Assembly: GCA_022601195.1 (NCBI GenBank)
Contig: JAHZIX010000040.1
Span: 155,020 to 219,019 of the forward strand
Reading direction: 5' to 3'
Length of the DNA: 64,000 nt
DNA from: Deltaproteobacteria bacterium
Lineage (GTDB): Bacteria > Acidobacteriota > Thermoanaerobaculia > Multivoradales > JAHZIX01
The position numbers and the translations under genes are program-made. Each line of letters starts with the position of its first letter. The stretch's first letter is position 1. This document shows positions 1-10,500 of this stretch, in pieces. The notes beneath the pieces are model-generated. The model searched no databases, was not told where the DNA came from, and saw only the letters and a program-made list of their open reading frames with translations.

Positions 1-2
1 GC

Positions 3-512
3 CAAGCGGCCCTTGGCGGTGAAAGAACCGTCGCTGTTTCGGACCCGACGACGGGAATCCGCCGCACCCTGACCGTCACCATCCCGCGAGGCGTTCTGCC
101 GGACCAGAAGATTCGCCTCAGCGGCCAGGGCTCAGAAGGCTTTGGAGGAGGCCGCCGAGGCGACTTCTTTCTCAAAATCGAGTTCCTACCGGACCCGGAC
201 CTGCGCTTAGAAGGAACCGATCTCTTCGCGACGATCCCCTTGACTCCCTGGGAGGCAGCTCTTGGCGGCAAGGTGGCAGTCAAGACCCTCGACGGAGAAG
301 TGACCATCCGCATCCCCCCGAGCACCTCCTCCGGGAGAAAACTGCGCTTGCGAGGCAAGGGTTTCCCAGCTCGCTCCGGTACCGGAGACCTCTTTGTCGA
401 GTTTCAGATCGCTCTCCCGGAGACCTTGACCTCAGAGGAACAAGCTCTCTTCGAGCAGCTAGCAGCGGCTTCTAAATTCTCACCCCGGGAAGCCCAAGCC
501 ACCTCAGCGTGA
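3..512 (+). CDS. DnaJ/CbpA-type co-chaperone, C-terminal part (5' end outside window)
   Basis: An open frame runs in from the left edge and ends at TGA 510-512, giving 169 residues. It reads as the C-terminal substrate-binding half of an Hsp40: a beta-rich stretch with VTIPRGVLPDQKIRLSGQG near residues 25-45, then LPDPDLRLEGTDLF, then the second beta-domain WEAALGGKVAVKTLDGEV and RKLRLRGKGFP. No CxxCxGxG zinc-finger repeats are visible in this part, which suggests the CbpA/DnaJ-type-II architecture; the J domain would lie upstream. In the cell it would hand unfolded clients to DnaK. clpB lies about 3.5 kb downstream, so two members of the DnaK-ClpB disaggregation system are near each other, separated by an opposite-strand gene. 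Start and full length cannot be judged. Confidence 0.85.
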   Translation, partial: QAALGGERTVAVSDPTTGIRRTLTVTIPRGVLPDQKIRLSGQGSEGFGGGRRGDFFLKIEFLPDPDLRLEGTDLFATIPLTPWEAALGGKVAVKTLDGEVTIRIPPSTSSGRKLRLRGKGFPARSGTGDLFVEFQIALPETLTSEEQALFEQLAAASKFSPREAQATSA

Positions 513-621
513 CAGCTCGAGAACCTAGGATCTCCCTACTCCAGGCCCAGTACCCCAGCGCCCACTAGGTTCAAAACTATCCCCTGCCGACTCCCCCCCT
601 CTTTCAGGGGCGGTCGTCCAA

Positions 622-3567
622 TTACGGAGCGAGACGGCAGGTGAGAGACTCCTTCTCGCAGACGAACCCTGCTGGATAGGCCGGCACTGGCTTCTGCTTC
701 TGACAATCGGAGGACTGTGTGCACTCTATGTCGCAGCTCCCAGTCTCTGGTTGGCAAATCTTTCCGACCGCTGCGCATTCGACGCCGCTGAAATTCTTCC
801 CCTTCGTTTCGCAGGAGGTGTGCTCGGCGCAGATCGGTAATGAGTAACTCGAAGGGTGAGCTGCAAAATCCTGATGATGCGATTCCATCCAACTGCGCCA
901 CGGGCCGTGATGGACACACCAGCCGTAATCATTGAGTAACGCCTCGCAGTCCGCCTCACACTCCCACTCCGGGACCCCGCCGTCGATATTCCAACATCGA
1001 CCGTCCGTGGCCAGGAACTGACCTTCGGGACAGGTTGTTTCGGGCTTGCAGCCGATGGTGGAAAACATCGAGGCGTTTCCCTGACCTCCCTCACCCTCAT
1101 CACCACAGATCTTGCAGACCCCCGTTCGGTTGACGCCCGCCCCGGGGAAGAATTCCTCTACGCAGACCATCTGGCGTCCCGAATAGAGGTCGTTCCCACA
1201 GCGGGTGTGCCAGAGGAAATCTCCATTTGGATGGAAACCCGGATCCTCTGGCTCACTGCGCGTCCAGGCGGTACTTGCTTCGCGAATATCGTGACAAGGG
1301 CCACCAGGGATAGTTCCACAGGCTTCCCCGAGAGAACCTTCGGGACCTTCAGTGATAACTCCACCATCACATACGGGGGCTTCAGAAGTCGGATAGTAGG
1401 GCCTACTGCGGCAGCCATAATTCTCCTGCAGGCTCTTGGTCCAGAAGCCGAAGTCGACGAAGGCGAAAGTATCTCCCACCGGCTTCTCAGCTGTCTCGAT
1501 GAGCAATTCGAGACCCACCAGCGGGAAGAGAGCCTCGAGCTCCAGATTGGCGCAAAGCCCTGCCTCGAAGTTGGGCTGAAATACGATCTGGAACCAATTG
1601 AGGAGGTTGCCGAGAAAGATCAGTGGATTGTCGCTATCGCCCACGCACTCCCTGAACGTAGGATCCTCCAGGAGAGGCCCGAAGAGCTCCAACAGCTCTT
1701 GCACCACCTCCGGATCCTCCAGGCTCTGCGGCGACAGACCCTGCAGGAAACCCGCGTCGAGCCCTGCCAGATCCTCAATCGGAAGGTTCGCGAGGTCGAC
1801 TCCCGGGCAACTTCTCGCCAGAGCGCAGATTAGTTGCAAGGCCCGATCGAGCTCGGCCATGGGAATCTTGTCGCTTGTAGCGCTAGCAGGCACCTCATCC
1901 CCTAGGCTCAACGCAAGACCACTGATTTGCCTCGGCGGGACCAAGCCCACTGAGGACGGGCGGAATTCCCCCCCGGTGGGATCGGACGCCCTTCGCCGCC
2001 CAATATCCCTGGAACGGCTCGCTGCAACGAAGGAGCTTGCCCTGGCGAGGCCTTGCTGGCGATGGACCGCAGGGACGACGGCGGCCTGTTCTTGCGGCCC
2101 TTCGGAGTCCCCGGAGACAAAGTCGATATCTACGGCACCATCCGGTTCGTAGGTTACGAGAGGGCAACGATCGAGGCCTTCGTAGCCAGCAAATCCTACC
2201 AATGCCTTGTCGAGGATTCCCTCACCGACAAGCCCGACGAGGGCATCTATCTGACAGTCTTCGAGCTCGACCTCAATCGAGGTATCTTCGTCGATGGGAA
2301 TCTTGACACCATCACCGAATAACTCGATAAGAGTACAGCCAAGTTTGGTAGAAAACTCGACGAGCTTCCCCTGAATGCCTTCGGCCTCGTTTTCAAAGCG
2401 AAAATCATCAATGGCCACTTTCAAGGCATGGTTTGGCTTGTAGGGCAAGGTCTTACCGCAGAGGGACTCTTGGCTGCCCGGGGGGCATTTCACTATGCCC
2501 TGCTCCGCTCCCAGCATCGGGCCCGGCTGAAAACAGATTTCGCCGGGCGCCTCCGAACATAGCGGGAAACTCTTGCCGTCTCCGACACGGCTAAATCGAT
2601 GACATTGGAAGCTGAGGTCAAAGGAGGCATGGCCGTGAAAGAGTTGCCTATATGTAGTGCCGTAGTACGGGAGAATCTCGGCACCATCCAGTGCCTGATC
2701 GCCGAGATCCGCTTTGCCACGGTCGAATTCGAGGTCGAGATCGACTCGAAGATGATCTTCCTCTCCTCTTGTTTCGACCCAAGGCGAAGACCGCCGATGG
2801 CTGACCGGGGGGCATCCCCCGAGATCACAATCAACATCCCTAGGAGAGGTCCAAAAAGGTAGAAGCTCCTTGTCAATGAGACGACCTCGCTTATTGCCGC
2901 AGTAGAGCTTGTTAGCGCAGCCCTTGACCTGACGAGCAGATCCGTCACCGATAAGCCCTTCGAAAAGACGACCTAGATAGCCGGCGGAAAAGCGCAAAGA
3001 AGGGGGCCGAAAACTCGCAGTGACAGGATCGAAGCCGGCGATGAGGGATTCGAGCTCATCTGGCGTAAACCCCCAGAGAGGGTTCTGTCGCAGCTCAAAA
3101 CCACTCAGGGTGCGTGGCCCACCGGTGCCAGCCTTAGGACGAAGAAGACACCCATCAGGCTCGGAAACATCGAAGAGGTCTATCCCAAGCACCGAAAGCC
3201 CGAGCCTTCGAATGCACCAACTCTGGGGATCGTCATGGTCAGCGCAGGGCACGGCATGAGGGTTGTCCTCACAGTAAGTTTCGGGCAGGTCGAGACCGAA
3301 TTTGAGGTGTCGTATATCCGCCAGGGTCGCCGCACCGTGGGGTGTTATGGCGTAGCGGTCGGCCCTACCGGGTTGCTGATCGTCAAAACCCCGGTCGAGA
3401 TAGTGGCAAATCGGACCTCTATATTCGAGAAGCGGAACCTCTTCCTGGTCTGCTGGCTTATCAGGATCTTGGGAACCAAGATCAGCAAAACCCGGGGTAG
3501 CCAGAGCCAGTAGGGATCCAAGAAAGAAAAGTACTCTCAAAGCATTGCACCGGTTCAAGATCTCCAC
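622..3567 (-). CDS. Large Cys-rich secreted protein of unknown function
   Basis: This 981-residue protein has an N-terminal signal peptide (hydrophobic VLFFLGSLLALATPGFA, cleavage expected near residue 28). I do not recognise the family. The middle (about 200-650) is mixed and acidic. The last 300 residues are rich in cysteine, with spacing such as CxxDCxxLxNDYGWC, ICGDEGEGG and a final CDIECTQSSDC, suggesting disulfide-bonded extracellular modules. The Cys-rich style recalls the secreted protein at 34245-36989. The gene is monocistronic and divergent from clpB, with a 416-bp intergenic region that holds a palindrome about 100 bp upstream of this start. A weak stem (581-586 with 605-610) lies just beyond the stop. 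Export and disulfide-rich structure are inferred from sequence; no function is proposed. Confidence 0.75.
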   Translation of the reverse strand: MEILNRCNALRVLFFLGSLLALATPGFADLGSQDPDKPADQEEVPLLEYRGPICHYLDRGFDDQQPGRADRYAITPHGAATLADIRHLKFGLDLPETYCEDNPHAVPCADHDDPQSWCIRRLGLSVLGIDLFDVSEPDGCLLRPKAGTGGPRTLSGFELRQNPLWGFTPDELESLIAGFDPVTASFRPPSLRFSAGYLGRLFEGLIGDGSARQVKGCANKLYCGNKRGRLIDKELLPFWTSPRDVDCDLGGCPPVSHRRSSPWVETRGEEDHLRVDLDLEFDRGKADLGDQALDGAEILPYYGTTYRQLFHGHASFDLSFQCHRFSRVGDGKSFPLCSEAPGEICFQPGPMLGAEQGIVKCPPGSQESLCGKTLPYKPNHALKVAIDDFRFENEAEGIQGKLVEFSTKLGCTLIELFGDGVKIPIDEDTSIEVELEDCQIDALVGLVGEGILDKALVGFAGYEGLDRCPLVTYEPDGAVDIDFVSGDSEGPQEQAAVVPAVHRQQGLARASSFVAASRSRDIGRRRASDPTGGEFRPSSVGLVPPRQISGLALSLGDEVPASATSDKIPMAELDRALQLICALARSCPGVDLANLPIEDLAGLDAGFLQGLSPQSLEDPEVVQELLELFGPLLEDPTFRECVGDSDNPLIFLGNLLNWFQIVFQPNFEAGLCANLELEALFPLVGLELLIETAEKPVGDTFAFVDFGFWTKSLQENYGCRSRPYYPTSEAPVCDGGVITEGPEGSLGEACGTIPGGPCHDIREASTAWTRSEPEDPGFHPNGDFLWHTRCGNDLYSGRQMVCVEEFFPGAGVNRTGVCKICGDEGEGGQGNASMFSTIGCKPETTCPEGQFLATDGRCWNIDGGVPEWECEADCEALLNDYGWCVHHGPWRSWMESHHQDFAAHPSSYSLPICAEHTSCETKGKNFSGVECAAVGKICQPETGSCDIECTQSSDCQKQKPVPAYPAGFVCEKESLTCRLAP

Positions 3568-3674
3568 GGGAGCCTCCTAGAGCAGGGAAAAACCCTCCTC
3601 TCAGTAATTCACGAGAATAAGGCTGAGTCAGCACGCCTCAGTTCTGCCGCTGGTGCGGCCCAAGGAATAGGTCA

Positions 3675-3691
3675 AATTGAAAAATTCAATT
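3675..3691. promoter_or_regulatory. 17-bp palindrome, candidate operator
   Basis: The arms AATTGAA (3675-3681) and TTCAATT (3685-3691) are perfectly complementary around a 3-nt centre. The site lies about 108 bp upstream of the minus-strand secreted-protein start and about 290 bp upstream of clpB. Its size fits a dimeric regulator site, but no regulator is identified and AT-rich palindromes also occur by chance. Confidence 0.3.
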
Positions 3692-3850
3692 AGTTTTTAG
3701 CGTAGTCCTTCTGATAATTCTTTGTCAATTACAGACCTTTTTCTTCTCACAGCTCCAGCACCATTCCTTTCAGAAGAGCCTTAGGGAGCAGAGTGAGCGA
3801 CTGACTACCGAGCTCTCAACGTCAAACAAGGAGAGATTATCTAAGTCATA

Positions 3851-3879
3851 TTGACTAAGATCACCTCACCATGCATAAT
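3851..3879 (+). promoter_or_regulatory. Sigma70-like promoter upstream of clpB
   Basis: TTGACT (3851-3856) and CATAAT (3874-3879) are separated by exactly 17 bp, one mismatch each from the sigma70 consensus. Transcription would start near 3886 and leave a leader of about 98 nt before the clpB ATG. The boxes do not look like a sigma32 heat-shock promoter. Inferred from pattern only. Confidence 0.45.
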
Positions 3880-3983
3880 ATCTACATTGAGTCGCTCATA
3901 TTTCCTTAACGAGCGCTCCCAAAGAAGCAGATCACGGCTCACGGAGAGGCTCCGGATGCCAGCAGATAAGGAGGAAGGCGAGC

Positions 3984-6644
<2,661 letters not shown>

Positions 6645-6666
6645 CCGGAGACAGAGAAGAGGAGTT

Positions 6667-6699
6667 CCACCGTCGGAGCCCGCTTCGCTTCGACGGTGG
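6667..6699. terminator. Inverted repeat between convergent clpB and MFS genes
   Basis: CCACCGTCG (6667-6675) pairs perfectly with CGACGGTGG (6691-6699) around a 15-nt loop. It sits 23 bp past the clpB stop and just before the convergent MFS stop, so it could serve as a terminator for both. No T-tract follows, so intrinsic termination is only a candidate reading. Confidence 0.45.
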
Positions 6700-6707
6700 T
6701 GAGCCTT

Positions 6708-7940
6708 CTACGGCAAAGCCCTAACTTCCTCCTGGCTCTCACGCTGTCGTTTCGCCAACCGCTCTCCCACTAGCCAAAGCACCGGCCCGAGCAAGCCCAC
6801 CAGCAGCCACAGAGTCTGCGGTCCGAACCGGCCGTAGATCCACAAACCCAACGGCGGCCCCAGTAGCAATGCCGAAGAGAACGCAGCAGTGTAGACCCCC
6901 ATGTACTCTCCGCTGCGCCCTTCCCCCGCGCATTCCGCCACCAGAGCGTTGCTAAAGGGCAGGACCAGCATCATGCCGAAAGACCAAACGGCAACCGTGA
7001 AAAGAGCGAACGCCACTGAATCCCCAAGGGGCATCAGGCTGAAACCCAAACAAGTCAGAAAACTGCCCAAGCCGACCAGTCGGGCATGATTGCGCTTTTC
7101 CAGCCAGCGCACCAAGGGCATCTCAAAGATCACCACCAGCAGCGCATTAAAACCGAGAACCAAGCCGATGGTCTCCTCATTGAGGCCGTATCCTTCGTGA
7201 AGGTAGAGGGGAAAGGCACCCGTGAACTGGAAGATGATGCAGGCAAAAAGAAAGATGGAAGCCAAAATCCACAAAAAGAAGGTGTCGTCCCACACCGAGC
7301 CAGGCCGACGGGCAGCAGCTCGAGCTTTCCGATCTTCCGAGCTCTCCCGGTCCGGAAGAAAAACCACCAACAAGACCGCAGCGAGCCAGCAGGTGGCCGT
7401 ATCCCCAACGAATATCCAGCGGTAGTCTAGGCTCGCCAACAGGCCCCCTAGCGCCGGTCCAATAGCTTGGCCGGCGCTAGCAGCCAACCGAACCAGGCCG
7501 AGGCTTCGGGTACGAACTTCTTTCGGAGCAGCCTCCGCCACCGCGGCCAAGGCCGCCGGGCGAAACCCCTCTCCCACCAGGCTGACCACGAAGACACCAA
7601 CCATGAGAGTGGGGAGGGTCTCTAGTTGAGTCAGGACCAAAAAAGCGGCGCCCACGGAAACGAGAGCTAACTTTTGAACCGTCACCGCACCGATGCGCTG
7701 ACTAAGCTGCCCCCCCAGATAGGAGCCGACTACGGAACCCAACCCAAACGCGCCCAAAACCCACCCCGCCTCGCCGATGGTGAATCCGAGCTGCACCGTC
7801 ATGTAAAGACTGAGAAAAGGCACCACCATGGTGCCGGCCCGATTGATCAGAAAAACGCCGCACAACAACCACACCCGGGGCGGCAGGCCCGCCAGGGAGT
7901 CCCGGTAAATGCGCAGGATCCAGGGTAAACGTCGATTCAT
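6708..7940 (-). CDS. MFS transporter
   Basis: This 410-residue membrane protein shows about 12 hydrophobic segments, the layout of a major facilitator exporter. Motif-A-like sequence GSVVGSYLGGQLSQRIGA lies at the loop between the second and third helices, and a matching region occurs in the C-terminal half (MPLVRWLEKRNHARLVG). The N-terminal PRVWLLCGVFLINRAGTMVVPFLSLYM fits the multidrug/sugar-efflux branch of MFS. The substrate cannot be told from sequence. The ATG start at 7940 has no strong Shine-Dalgarno sequence. The gene stands alone, convergent with clpB and 281 bp from the next minus-strand gene upstream. Confidence 0.88.
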   Translation of the reverse strand: MNRRLPWILRIYRDSLAGLPPRVWLLCGVFLINRAGTMVVPFLSLYMTVQLGFTIGEAGWVLGAFGLGSVVGSYLGGQLSQRIGAVTVQKLALVSVGAAFLVLTQLETLPTLMVGVFVVSLVGEGFRPAALAAVAEAAPKEVRTRSLGLVRLAASAGQAIGPALGGLLASLDYRWIFVGDTATCWLAAVLLVVFLPDRESSEDRKARAAARRPGSVWDDTFFLWILASIFLFACIIFQFTGAFPLYLHEGYGLNEETIGLVLGFNALLVVIFEMPLVRWLEKRNHARLVGLGSFLTCLGFSLMPLGDSVAFALFTVAVWSFGMMLVLPFSNALVAECAGEGRSGEYMGVYTAAFSSALLLGPPLGLWIYGRFGPQTLWLLVGLLGPVLWLVGERLAKRQRESQEEVRALP

Positions 7941-8221
7941 GGCTGCGGGAGTGTACCTCCCTAGTGCTCCTGGAAATCAAACATCGAAGCATCTCAATAA
8001 GCAGTGGATATTTCGACCTTGGACTCGGACGAAAGCAGGGGAAGCGGAGGCATCCGTGAACAGAGTTAGAGCTTCTCCATCCTGTACCAACGGGAGCAGT
8101 TGATCACGATGTTGTGCTGTTGCTATTGAGAAGTTCCGGATCCGTCGCCCGGCAGTTCGCCAGTACCCATCGAATGGATCCCATTCAAGAATGCCCCGCC
8201 CTCACGATCTAGCCTCCCACG

Positions 8222-8698
8222 TCAGTGCCCATAGCTGATGACCCGGGTTATCTCCCAAGTTCCATCCGTATTTCGCCACAGATGAACAAATCTCGGCGTC
8301 GAACCAAGCTGGTCAGGTTCTCCACTATTCACAACCCAGAACTGGTGCGCACCAAGCTGGACCGCTCCGTATCCTTGTATTGGATGTACTTCAACTGATT
8401 CAAGCACCAATTCGCGTCGCAATTTCACTGCGTTATCCGGACGACACCGATCCTTGAATGAGGGTTCGAGTGCCGCGCGCGTGACCGTAACATCGTCATT
8501 GTCCTGATAGAACTCAACGTCCTCGGCAAGGAATTGCCGAAACGTGTCCAGATCGCAAGCGTTGAAGGCATCGAACAACTGCTTATCCAGAGCTTGGATC
8601 GTATCTCGCAATGAATGAGATTGCTCAGCCTGAGATTGCGCCGAAGCCGCCACTGAAAAAAACGCCAGAAAAAAAATGTGGAGTAACTTGTCTTTCAA
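8222..8698 (-). CDS. Secreted SnoaL/DUF4440-like (NTF2-fold) protein
   Basis: This 158-residue protein begins with a signal peptide (HIFFLAFFSVAASAQS) followed by an NTF2-like fold. Helix IQALDKQLFDAFNACDLDTFRQFLAEDVEFYQD is typical of DUF4440/SnoaL-like proteins, and the terminal strand FVHLWRNTDGTWEITRVISYGH matches the usual W-(K/R)-(I/V)-xRV-SYxH ending of the family. Members are ketosteroid-isomerase-fold proteins of mostly unknown periplasmic role. The start is a TTG at 8698; an AAGGGAC-like sequence lies upstream. A 75-codon open frame of doubtful coding value (8695-8922) ends overlapping this start. Confidence 0.75.
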   Translation of the reverse strand: MKDKLLHIFFLAFFSVAASAQSQAEQSHSLRDTIQALDKQLFDAFNACDLDTFRQFLAEDVEFYQDNDDVTVTRAALEPSFKDRCRPDNAVKLRRELVLESVEVHPIQGYGAVQLGAHQFWVVNSGEPDQLGSTPRFVHLWRNTDGTWEITRVISYGH

Positions 8699-8983
8699 TT
8701 CACAATCGTCCCTTGGAAAAAATTGATAGTTATGACTTTCCGCTGGCCAACAAGGCGCCCGAAGCCAATGAAAGGGAATCCTGCGCCAAGCGTCTGGTTC
8801 CCCAGAATCTTGGTGACTCGGTAGACGCTCCGTTCAGAGATCCCGAGCTGTCGATCAGTGTCGACCGCTAGTATTCCCAACTCAAGAAGCCCTCGAGGCG
8901 ACTGGGCACGAGCTGTCGTCAACCTAATCCTGTAGCTCTTCTTATAGCCAGCACCCTGTCAGGACACTACGATCCGCGCTCTA

Positions 8984-9901
8984 CTAGCTTCCCTTCGCTT
9001 CCATCTTGTTCTTGAGCTCGGCCTCCAAGAGCTTCATTTCCGGTAGCTTCTGCCCTTTGATCACCGGCCAGCTGATCTTTCGTCGACCGAGAGTACGAAT
9101 CAACAGACGCCAGTCCGCCGCGTTCTTGACCGGATCTCCGGCGCCGGTTTTCCAGCCCCTTCGCTGCCAGCCATGAATCCACTGAGTCGCGCCGTTGCGC
9201 AAGTAGTCCGAGCCGGTGTGAATCGCCACCGACTGCTGGGTGGGAAGTCCCTCCAGGACGTTCTGAGCGGAGAGAATGTCCAATCGATTGGCGGTCGCGC
9301 CGTCAACTCGCTCCGAGAGAACCTCTTCCTCATCGCCCTGGCGCACGATCGCAGCCCAGGCCCCCCCACTGGGAGAGGCACTCACCTTGAGGAAAACCTC
9401 GACGTCTGCCGACGGCCCCTCTTGGGTGGAGACTTCCGCAACCGCTGCCGCTTGCCGGCCGCGAATGGCAGCCGTGGCAAGAGCGTCCGCGCGTTCGTTA
9501 TAGGTATTCCCGGCGTGTCCCTTGACCCATTCCCAACGGATCTCGTGACGTTGGTTCTGGGCTGAAACCAAGCGCCAGAGGTCAGCATTGAGCACCTCAC
9601 CGCCGCCCTTTCTCTTCCATCCCCGCTGAATCCAGCCCGGCAGCCATTCCGTGATGCCCTTGCGCAGATATTGAGAATCCGTGAACAGTTTGACTCGGCA
9701 CCCCGTCTCCAAAGTTTCCAGAGCCTTGATCGCTGCCGTCAGCTCCATACGATTGTTGGTCGCCTTCGGTGCGTGGCCCGACAACTCCTTCACCTTTCCC
9801 GTGGCCGGGTGCAACAACACAGCTCCCCAACCGCCCTTCCCGGGATTTGGGTCCGCACCACCGTCCGTGTAGATATGAATGATCGGAGACTCTTCGCTCA
9901 T
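8984..9901 (-). CDS. rnhA: Tandem RNase HI: active N-terminal domain, degenerate C-terminal domain
   Basis: This 305-residue protein is about twice the usual RNase HI length. The first domain (about 7-150) is a complete type I RNase H cleaving RNA in RNA-DNA hybrids, with catalytic D13 (YTDGGADPNPG), E53 (NNRMELTAA), D75 (FTDSQYL), H129 and D139 (ERADALA). After a linker, a second RNase H-like domain (about 170-295) keeps the fold signatures: ANRLDILSA aligns with the E53 region, and DYLRNGATQWIHGWQRRGWK with the substrate-handle region. It lacks the first Asp (FLKVSAS), has E to D, has the second Asp replaced by Gly (HTGSDYL), and lacks the last Asp. It is probably catalytically dead and may bind hybrid or partner proteins. 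ATG 9901, with GAGGG upstream, is preferred over TTG 9910. Confidence 0.88.
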   Translation of the reverse strand: MSEESPIIHIYTDGGADPNPGKGGWGAVLLHPATGKVKELSGHAPKATNNRMELTAAIKALETLETGCRVKLFTDSQYLRKGITEWLPGWIQRGWKRKGGGEVLNADLWRLVSAQNQRHEIRWEWVKGHAGNTYNERADALATAAIRGRQAAAVAEVSTQEGPSADVEVFLKVSASPSGGAWAAIVRQGDEEEVLSERVDGATANRLDILSAQNVLEGLPTQQSVAIHTGSDYLRNGATQWIHGWQRRGWKTGAGDPVKNAADWRLLIRTLGRRKISWPVIKGQKLPEMKLLEAELKNKMEAKGS

Positions 9902-9949
9902 AGCTGGCAATACCCTCGGTTCGATCGTCGTTAGGAAGACACTTTAGGA

Positions 9950-10013
9950 CTGGGCTTCAAGGAAACTGGGCTTCAAAGAGGCTGGGCTTCAAAGAGCCTG
10001 GGCTTCAAAGAGA
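9950..10013. repeat. 16-bp tandem repeat, four units
   Basis: Units CTGGGCTTCAAGGAAA (9950-9965), CTGGGCTTCAAAGAGG (9966-9981), CTGGGCTTCAAAGAGC (9982-9997) and CTGGGCTTCAAAGAGA (9998-10013) follow head to tail, with a partial fifth (CTGAATCC). Variation is confined to the last few bases of each unit. The array lies between two minus-strand genes (cupin and RNase H), in the presumed leader region of the RNase H gene. It has the form of a VNTR. Confidence 0.9.
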
Positions 10014-10086
10014 CTGAATCCTAGGGGAACAAGACCTCGGAAAGAAGTCAGAAACAAAACGTAGCAGCCGAATCTCCCGGCAGAAA

Positions 10087-10452
10087 TCACTCGCCCTGGC
10101 GATGAGCCAATTCGGGAGAGAAGGCCGGGATGCAAATGGCATAGTACTCACTCTCCTCTTCGAAGGGGTTCGAGAAGCAGACCGTCACCCCTGGCTCCGT
10201 CCAAACGGCCTGACCGCCAGCAATGATGACCTTCTCCCCTTCCACCAACAACTCCATACGCCCCCGTAGGACCAGCGTGAGCTCACCGAATTCCGGCGTC
10301 TGGGGCGGCTCCGCCCAGCCCGGAGGAGCCACCATGTGGGCGAGGCTGAACTGATCTGTTCCGGTATTGACCCGGCCGAAGATTTCCTCGATCACTTTGC
10401 CGCCGGGCACTGGAATCTTCGTGGTTTCAGTCACTAGCCGGTATTTCGCCAT
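10087..10452 (-). CDS. Small cupin-fold protein
   Basis: This 121-residue single-domain cupin has motif 1-like sequence PEFGELTLVLRGRMELLVEGEKVIIAGGQAVW and motif 2-like PGVTVCFSNPFEEESEYYAICIPAF. The usual metal-binding histidines of motif 1 (HxH) are not evident: the PPQTPEFGE stretch occupies their place, so metal binding is uncertain. The start at 10452 has GGAGGA 5-9 nt upstream. It lies between the RNase H gene and the SpoIIE phosphatase, all on the minus strand, 48 bp after the latter, so co-transcription is possible. Substrate unknown. Confidence 0.75.
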   Translation of the reverse strand: MAKYRLVTETTKIPVPGGKVIEEIFGRVNTGTDQFSLAHMVAPPGWAEPPQTPEFGELTLVLRGRMELLVEGEKVIIAGGQAVWTEPGVTVCFSNPFEEESEYYAICIPAFSPELAHRQGE

Positions 10453-10500
10453 CTGAGTCCTCCAAACCTATGAATAGAGCCATCCTATCGGCAGCGCATC

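Larger units (their letters stand above)
3568..3983. other. Divergent intergenic region between the Cys-rich secreted gene and clpB
   Basis: This 416-bp stretch has no gene. It is more AT-rich than its neighbours. It contains a 17-bp palindrome (3675-3691), a TTTTTAGCGTAG 12-mer (3694-3705) repeated upstream of the ATP-grasp gene near 33 kb, a sigma70-like promoter facing clpB (3851-3879), and the clpB ribosome-binding site AAGGAGG (3968-3974). I see no CIRCE element (TTAGCACTC-N9-GAGTGCTAA) and no HAIR-type repeat. Confidence 0.6.

Noticed and set aside
581..610. Stem CCCCTG / CAGGGG after the stop of the Cys-rich secreted gene
   Set aside because: Six base pairs with an 18-nt loop is too weak to call a terminator with confidence.
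3568..3983. Heat-shock control element (CIRCE, HAIR or sigma32 promoter) upstream of clpB
   Set aside because: None of the consensus patterns is present; only a sigma70-like promoter and an unrelated palindrome are seen.
8695..8922. 75-codon minus-strand frame with a helix-turn-helix-like segment, overlapping the start of the DUF4440-like gene
   Set aside because: It has no recognised family, no clear ribosome site, and the overlap by a TTGA junction could be chance. I do not annotate it as a gene.
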